From NCBI GenBank assembly GCA_019843655.1, contig JACDQD010000102.1, positions 7,883,501-7,947,500 on the forward strand: a DNA stretch of 64,000 nucleotides, given 5' to 3'. This document shows, piece after piece, positions 43,201 through 52,200 of this stretch; position 1 is the stretch's first letter; each line of letters begins with the position of its first letter. A program made the position numbers and the translations under genes. The DNA comes from Lethocerus indicus (Eukaryota; Arthropoda; Insecta; Hemiptera; Belostomatidae). The notes beneath the pieces were generated by a model. That model worked only from the letters and a program-made list of their open reading frames with translations, was not told where the DNA came from and did no database searches.

Positions 43201-46200
43201 CCCTCGTGTCTGTTCCGTAAATAGCGCGGTCGGTGCGGGGTATGTAATAGAAGAGCGATAGGTGGATCGATCACGCCAGTCGATAGGGCCGCCCTCAGAA
43301 AGAACATAGCCCGCTTGAATAATGTAATGGGGCGGTTCTGAATGCTCGACCGGCTAATGATACTCAGAAACTATTCAGGGAGGCCAATTTTCTTCTCAAT
43401 TCGCGCACTCATTCGTTAAGCTGTTAAACTCTGAACAACACACACACGAACGGAATATCGGGACCGAAAATGGCCGGACTATTAGACTTTGCATACAAGT
43501 TTGCAAGTTAATACATAACAAATGTCGATTGGAGTGCCACAATAGTCAGTTGGACCATTGTATTTTATAACATCGTTGTAAAATTACGTAAATGAAACAG
43601 AAGGAAAAGAACCGTCAACTGCATTCAATCAATAATATAGAGTGGCACTTTTGCCTTTATCGGCTGAAGCATCCTGTTAGCACCAGTCTATTGCAGAATT
43701 TTTACCCAATTCCATATATTTAATAAAACGAAATATATATATATATCGACTTCCATATATTTATGAAACGTACAACGTTTGAAGAAAGGCGAATGCTTCA
43801 GAGGCTGTCGTGCGGGTTAATATACAGTCTGCGCCGTGCAATATTTATTTCCTTTTTTTATTTATGATTCCAATATTTAACAAATGCTTCTCACATTCCA
43901 CGAAGAACGAATTACCATTCTATCAATAGTCTTACAATCTCCTATACGATCGTAGGTGAAATCGGTTTCAGCTTTTCGCCAACGTCAATAGCTTCCCGCC
44001 AGTAATATTTTGTTGTTTGAGTTTACCTGTATAAGCATACAGGTTGAAATTTCGACCGATCACTGTTATAAAGAGGATCGTGAAAACGGCAGCAACAATT
44101 CGGTGCGCTATTTATTTTTATTGCTTCCATTAAAAAGAAATATCATGGACGCCGTTTCGTATTACCCATAGTGGGGCCAATTCGATTAAACTCGACGAAA
44201 GTAAGTAAATTACACTTTGAATGTTTCGAGCGACAGAAAAGAATTTCGAGGTCAGTGTACACATAGACCGTCCATTGTCTAGTCACAGCCCATTAATGAA
44301 TAGATGGTCCATTCGATGGGGCGGGATAAACGACGAGTGGTATTCAATTAACATTGCTGTGCTCGGGGCATGTGGCTAACTCCGCGCCAGACGAGCCCGT
44401 GCAAATAGTTTTCGCACAAATAGTTTTCGCAATTAACCATAATTGCGAGTAATTCACCCGCTTCGATAATATACCAGACGTCGGTTGATTATAGCCGCGA
44501 CACTGAACATCGCCCGGTGACTTTTATCATTTCAAATGTAGCTCACATCCGACAAGATCCAGCGAATAATGGAGAATCGAATTTTCGGAATACGAAAGGC
44601 GTAATCACATTTTACTCTGCTGATCGAAGTGGCTTTAAATCTTGGGGTTGGTTTCTGTCTTTGCCCTCGGCGGATCGGAGATATCGCGTAAAAATATATC
44701 TCGTATTTTTATGTGCCAGTATTTTCGTAGCAAATATAAATAAGGTAAGTCAGCGAACACAGTTTTCGAGCGAGGCGATTTAGCCTATAAATTATACATC
44801 TCCTGAAGACTTGTTGAATACTTTGAACATACCAAACTTTGAAATGTACGATTACAGATAAAAAAGTTGGTGTTAATAATATATTCGAACCCTCGATCCT
44901 CCTGCTGCCGACGTACTGAAACTGCAGGCAGAAATTAAATTTTCATGTATATGTATGTCGATGGCAATGCATTAACCCTTTGCTAATAATAACCTCGTTA
45001 AATATTTCGGAAATTGGTGCACGTAATATCAGTTTATTCCACTCGCTGATCTTTGAAAAACGCAATTTGACTCTCCCAGTTTGAATGAACGGCTTATAAT
45101 GGGCGGTGTGATTGCAGGAACAATGTGAGGAAGGAGGTGACGGAAGGGGAGTCGGCCCCCAGCGGGAAGGAGAGCCGGACCAGGGGCGGGAAGGCTGGCA
45201 AGAGGCTGGGCTCTGTCTGGAGACATGCGGCTGGAGAACAACTGGAGCAGGTCAGGAGGACGCTGGCTACGGACCTCATTGAACACGAGGAAAGTGTCAT
45301 GGGTAAGCCACCACTCTAATAATACCAACTGTCAATAACTAATTCTATTGTAAGGTACGCTTTGGTGGAGGAGTGTATGCTAGATTGGCCTTATTGGTAA
45401 TATACTTTCAATATACTCGCGTCAATAATGGTTTCGCTCAATTCTCTTGAAATCTCCCAACCACTCAGAATAAAGCGATGAAATTGATTTCATTTTAATG
45501 TTGACAATAAAACGAGATTTTCGCTCCGGCACTATGACAGTGCTGGCCGCACCATATAAGTAATGTATTTCCACTGACAATCGAATGGGCAACCTGAAAC
45601 ATAAAATACGTCGAAACGATATTCGAAACATTCGTTTTAAAAAAAAGCGGAACAATCTGCCTCCCACCCCTACGATTTAAGTTAAACATTTATCCCCCGG
45701 AGGAATACATTTTACGATAGTTTGATCTTGTTTTCTCTTGTCCGCCGCGTCGGGGGATGGTCTGTCGGTGTCCTGTAGTATGAAACTTGGGCTCGTCCCT
45801 GAAACTTTCCGTAACGCGTTCCTTGTTATTAAATAAACTTTCCCCCACCTCGAGGTGAGCCCCCGGAAAACTGCCATTCTTGAAATTACCTTTTTGAGAA
45901 CAACTTTCGCAATTTCGATATAATATCAAGGAGTGACAGTGAAATCGTTACGAACGCAAGTGGCTAATATTTTGACGGCGAGCAACTTCTATAATAAATA
46001 TTTACGGGACCCCACCTTACTCTTTTCCGCTACTGACATTAAATATTTGCAGTTGTTTTTACATTAACAAAAACTAATATTATGAGTAAAAATATTTAAT
46101 ATTTATTATTTTCCGATCGTTCGTAATCAACGTTTATTGGACTATAACAATAAAATTGGTCGCATTTCGATCTGTTATCAAAACAAATTTTTCTGCCTCA

Positions 46201-49200
46201 ATTTTCAGATGTCCTCTCAAGTACTCATGCAATGTCTGTCCTGAATATTCTGCACAACTCGCTGACGCTCTACAAACGTGTTATCGGAAGCAAACAGCAA
46301 TGTACTCCAAGCCAGAGGTGAGCAGGTGAGAATTATTACCACTCTCAAAGACAGCCTCCAATTACACAGTCAATCACATGAATAGTACATTTTATTCCTA
46401 TTAAATACGAGGATAAGTTGTTACTGTACAATTAATTATAAAATTTCGGGTAAGGTAAACACCAAAATAATGTGATTGCTGGTTTTTAAAATATTGGAAC
46501 TGATATACTCACTTCTAGTCAAGAAGTGTTAATCTTTACAGTTTTACTATTGTTCATTTTTGCAATCCTTGTTCTTGGTTTGATTTGAGTATATCAAAAT
46601 GGCTGTAAAAGTTATCACTGTAGCAATGATTTTGAAAATGCATTCTAAAACATACAAAAGTATTATATATACAAATTTTTGAAATTATGAATTATAATTA
46701 TGAATTATATTATTCATTAGTTTTTGAATTATAGTGAATATATAGTCATTCAGAAAATTAATAAAACCTAATGTATTTTTTAACAAAGGAACTAATTCTA
46801 ACTCATAAAGCTCTTGAAAATAATTAACAGATATTTATACAATATCTATGAGAGTTTAGTTCTTGATATAATTAATAATTCCAGATCTGGTGGAATTATA
46901 TCTTAAAACAAGATTTTGACTTATTTTCAGCTAGGGTTTTCCTAATGTAGTGTTATGTGAATAAATATTTTATTAGGTGTGAAACTTCTTATTTTTAAGC
47001 ATATGAAAAAACCTGCATTGATTCATTGGTCATATATATTTTTCTTATACTCATATATAAATGAAATGATCAACATTATTGGAATAAAAATAAATAAATA
47101 TACTAATAATAAAATTTATTTACCCATATGAACTAAAAAACTTTTTAACTGATTGGCATGTTTAGTTTTCCCTTGCTTTATGCAAAATTAAATTGTATCT
47201 TAAAATACTGATTTACAAATGGTGTTTCAGGTGGCGACATTGTAGTTACCATTGCTTACAGTTGCTGGCTGCCAGAGCCCTTCTTTTCATGGTAGAAGGG
47301 CCAACAGTACAAGCCCAGCTGGCACAGGAACCTCAGCTCAGGATATTGGCAGCAGCTCTTGATTCTACACATGATCCGGTAGGGTTGTACTATCATGTTT
47401 GACTGGCAATAATAATTCATATTAATTTATCGACATGTTTCAAATATGAAGTGCCATAAAATATCAATAAAGTGGATCATAGTGGAATATATAAGTTAGC
47501 ATTAAGAACTACAATATTATTTTTGTTATCAACAATAGGTATATAAAAAATCAATGTGATCCATTCCACTATCTACAAATTCAAAATCTACTTGTAATTT
47601 GAATATAAATTCTAATCATTATTTAAAAAAAAATAACTACTGGAAATTACTCTCCTCTACTACTCTTCTCATCTAATCAATTGAAATATTTTTTGCAGCA
47701 ATTATTAGTGCTGGTTTTACAAATAGTGGCTACACTCGCAATGGATCCAGCTCATCACAGAGCTCTTTCAGAGCAAGGTCTGCCTGATGTCCTGTCACAA
47801 TTACTTTTACCTTCGGACGAATGGTACTACACAAATCACAGTACAAAATATGCCAAATTTGTTAAACACCATGTTGCCCGAATTCTGGTGTATCTAGGTT
47901 TTCAACATCGAGTCAACTTAAGGTTTTCTGTCTATGACATACTCCAAGGTAGTTATAAAACAGTTTAATTGAATTTGGCTTAAAATCACAACAGTATTAA
48001 TAAATTTATGTTGTACGTAAATATTATTTATAATAGCAAAATATCATTATTACACTATTATACATTAATGCACTCATTGATGTCATCATTTATTATAATT
48101 ATTTATATACATAACAAGATTAACATGCATACTTTGTTAGATGCATGGGTAAATTATTAGAAAATATAAATTTCTCATTTCAGAGGACATACCTCCACCT
48201 ACACCTTTATTAGAATCTGTAGAGGACAATTACATAACTATGACTTCTGCACCTCCAAGCGCTGTATCTTCAACCAGCAGCAAAATCCTTCTGGGTGTCT
48301 CAGTAGAAAGTGCAATATGTGGTATGCTTAAAGCAATGGAGGTGGGATTTTCAAATTCTTATAGATTTACACCAGAATCTAACATATTGAACTTACAATA
48401 AATATTCATCAACGCATTACTTGCCTTTGTATTTCAGACCTCTTTGTGCCAAGGATCAGCAACTGAAAATTCAACCGTTCATTGGGTTTTAAGTGGGCAC
48501 ATGTATAGCCACCCTATAAATATAGGTAAGTGATATTTTGTGCCTCTTAATTATTTCGCAATTTAATATTTTCACAGTTAGACTTTTATTATGCACAAAG
48601 GATACAGGAATCCTAAAACTCATATATGGGATTTTAACTACAACAATAAATAAATATTCAATTTTAATTTTTAATTAATTAATATGTAAAATCTCTATTC
48701 TTGAAAACTGTTCCTGCATGATGAACTATAATAGTAGTGCATACGGGACGTCCAGTACAACCTGAAGAATGATGAAAGGACTCGATATGACGGTAATACC
48801 AATTTTAACTGTTTTAGCACAATTGAGCCAGAGGAAGATACCGACGGACGCCACTTCGACCGTTTTCCTCCAGAGTTTCATGTCCTGTTTCCCGTGCGTG
48901 ATCAGCCCGGTGGTGATGCTGAGGCTGTTGCTTCACCGCGTGCTGACCACCGCCGCCCACCTTCAGCGGTGGAAGAGCTGCGCCTCCAGGTCCAGCTTCG
49001 CGTCGGCCAACGCACACGACGTCCCCAGGAGCCCCAGGAGCAGGGCCTCGTCCACGGACACAGAGCCGAGCACACTCAGGAACCGCAGAAAGGTGACACT
49101 TTGCACTAATACCGTACAGTCTCTAATATTTATGATTAATTGGGTTTAAATAGCAGATAACAGGGATCATATTGTCAGTTTCGAATACCTGTTTTGTGGT

Positions 49201-52200
49201 TCTGCGAGGGGCTGGAATACCGTAGATTTCCGTGTGTTGGATGTTCTTTGGGCATCCAAAGTGCCCACGCCGCTACTGATGATGGCGACCGGCCGAAACC
49301 GGTCTAGCAAAATACCAAACCAGCGAGAGGAGACAGAAACACACGAAATCTACGACCGCATTGTTCTTAGAAGTGATAAAGACTAGGTGAAATATATTGT
49401 TTGAATAGTTTGAGCAGCGAATTGATCGCGAAATAGAGTGGACTAACGCCTGACACAATAGTCCCTCCTCAATATGTAACGATATAATAATTTAATTTAA
49501 AAATAATTCTATATTCTGTATCGAGTAATAATTGTATATAATTAATAAAAAGCGGTCCGTTAACTTGCAGGTGAACCTGACTGTGGACTGTTCGGGAGGG
49601 GAGGGCCCCGGGGAAGGGGTGGAATTGAACAGCGCCCGCGTGAGGCCCCACAGGCAGCTCGTGGCCCCGGACAGGGCCAGCTCGCTGGTCCCGAGGGACA
49701 GCATCGGCAGCCTCGGTCTCGACTCGGCCATGCAGGCCATATTCGCCTTTTCCCACATAATGCGCAATTCACACTCGAAGGAGAGCCTCCAATCAGGTGC
49801 TAGCTCTGAAGGAAGGCTCAGTCCTTCTGGTAATATTCCACTGATACGAAAATTTAAATTGATTTTCTGTTGATTTTTTATTTTTCGAGATTAAAATCCA
49901 TAATTAAAAGAAAAACAAAACAAGAGATGAACTTCCAATTTAATGTTATATTTCAGTAGTTTTTAGATGTAGTCATGTTATAAATGTTGCGGTAAACAAT
50001 GTTATAGACCGATTTAAAAATGGGCTAGATCTAGAACAGCTTTAATATTTTCTCCGGCAGAGTGTATTTTTGTAACAACTCTATTTAATAAGGAAGTGAA
50101 CTTAAAACCTCAAGATTTTTATACACTTAATTTACAAGGTACAAAAACATCCTCCATAAAAACAACATTGAGCAGGAATACGAAACTATATGGAGCAGAA
50201 GGAATTTAATGGACACACTCAAAATTTATATTATAGATTTGGTTCGTACAGAATGCATATATATCATTTTAAGGATATATTCGTAATTTCGCGTTGCTAA
50301 TACCATACGCGAACCATAAGTGAATCTATAATATTAATGCTATTTTGTTTCCATAACCTGTAATTAGGTAAATTATTTTCAGTACAGATATTCGATTTAA
50401 CAATAGCAAATTATCTCCACTGTTTTGTTTAAAGCTCTGATTTAACATAACAATGAGTATATTAATATAAATAATTTGATTTGAAACTTTATATTGTCTA
50501 ACCGACAATAGTTTTGAAGCCCAAAACTAGTGCAATGGAGATAGTGTAATTTTAGTTAAATTTGGTTTACCGCAACATACAATAGAAGAGTTTTTGATTT
50601 TTATTTTGAAAATAAAGAAATTGCTCCACTTGCTTTGTGTAGATTTTCGGCCTTTGGCAGCTTTCCACCTGCACCTACATCACAAAACTCGGTCTTCATT
50701 TCGCTTTTCAAGTCTTAGAAATAGCAATAAGCTGCGCTCCAAGTCTCATACTAACATTACCAAAGTAAGTTATCCCAAATAGTACAGCTGCCGGTGGTTT
50801 GGTTTATATGTTTTTATACATTTTCATTTATGTTTTTCAGTTAAGTGTCGCTTTATAGCTGGATAGTTCCATCACACATCTCAGGCTGTTTTTGACGATG
50901 TTTGATGTTTATTTTATTTAGAATTAGTGATATTTTTTGTGTCGTACAGGCGTGATAGAAGGAACATTCGAAATTAAGTTGAAATAAACATAATTATTCG
51001 CGTCTTTATTTATATTCATGTTGCACTCACAATTTCAAGACAATTGTTTAGTAATTATTCTAATACAGTCAAGGTTATTAAAACTTTCATTCAGTCAATC
51101 GTCAGTTTTTTATGCTTATTTCACTTTTGTATTCTTATCTGTTTCTTTAAAATCAAAATGGTATACTAAGAAATTATTATTACACTATTTTATTACTAAT
51201 ATGCTAGTAATTAATAGCGAGATATTTTATTTAATATATATGGAATACAAGTGGAAATTTTAAATGTGCATGTCAGATAATTTAATCAGTTCAACTTAAG
51301 AGTTCATTTCCAAACTGTCCGCGCTTGAATCTAGCAGTGTGATCTGTACTTATTTTAAATATCAGAGATCTGGTTACTTTACTTTTACTTACTAAGACCG
51401 ATTACTCTTGATTAAAATATTTACCAAGTGTGCACCAACTTTTGATTTCAATTATTTTTTCAGTTGCACATTTCGACACTAGCTTAAAACTATTTTCGTT
51501 TTACTCGAAACTATTTTTCATTCATCGAATTAACTCTCCGCGGGGTTTGATCTGGCGCACTTTTAATTAATTAAAGAAAAACATTTTCTAAATTTCCGAA
51601 TAAATGTTAGTTCTGCCAGTGGTTTCAGTACCGTACTTAAAATCAATTAACGGAATATTATTTCGCCGTTCGCGAATTTTATTTTTTGTCACAAGTTAAT
51701 ATGCGCCATTTTAAACGCCCCTCGTATAACGTTTTCAAAGCTTAATTCGACGAAGTTATTTCATTAATATTAAACGGTCGGCGAGTTCCGCCGTTATCAA
51801 TTTGAATTGACTGCGTTGCGAAGGTCCTGCACACGAACGAATCGCGGGAGACTCCGGAGCAGGAGATCCTCGCTTTCCAGAAACAGGTGCAGAACCTGCC
51901 CGACTTCGATTCGCCGGAGCGTCCCGGCGGGTCCGACCCGGTTGGGGACGTGATGGGGGCCGGCCGGCCCCACCTCAGGCCCAGGTCGCGCTCCATGCCC
52001 CGCGTCACCTACGAGTCATCCAGGTTTCTCACCCTACCGGAGGTCAACTGGCATGCCGGCGGCCCCTTCAAGATAACCAGGGGCATCTCCGCGGGCACCC
52101 TCGGATTCCAACCCGAGTTGCACCCGCCTTTCGCCTCGATGGTCAGTACATTGATAATTATAATTTTAAAATACAGTGGGTGATCGGTTAACGAACATAA

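Larger units (their letters stand above)
41163..45117 (+). other. Intron 9
   Basis: A 4.0-kb AT-rich intron. It contains (AT)n at 43733-43746 and an exact 15-base tandem duplication at 44402-44431. No gene is recognised. Confidence 0.65.
49093..49570 (+). other. Intron 16 with a structured repeat element
   Basis: A 478-base intron, most of which is the structured element at 49190-49460 that holds a hammerhead-like motif. No coding sequence. Confidence 0.7.

Noticed and set aside
48894..49109. Alternative frame in exon 16 (Asp/Arg/Gln-rich)
   Set aside because: Entry phase from exon 15 and GC-ending third positions favour the other frame, which also gives the expected hydrophobic helix.
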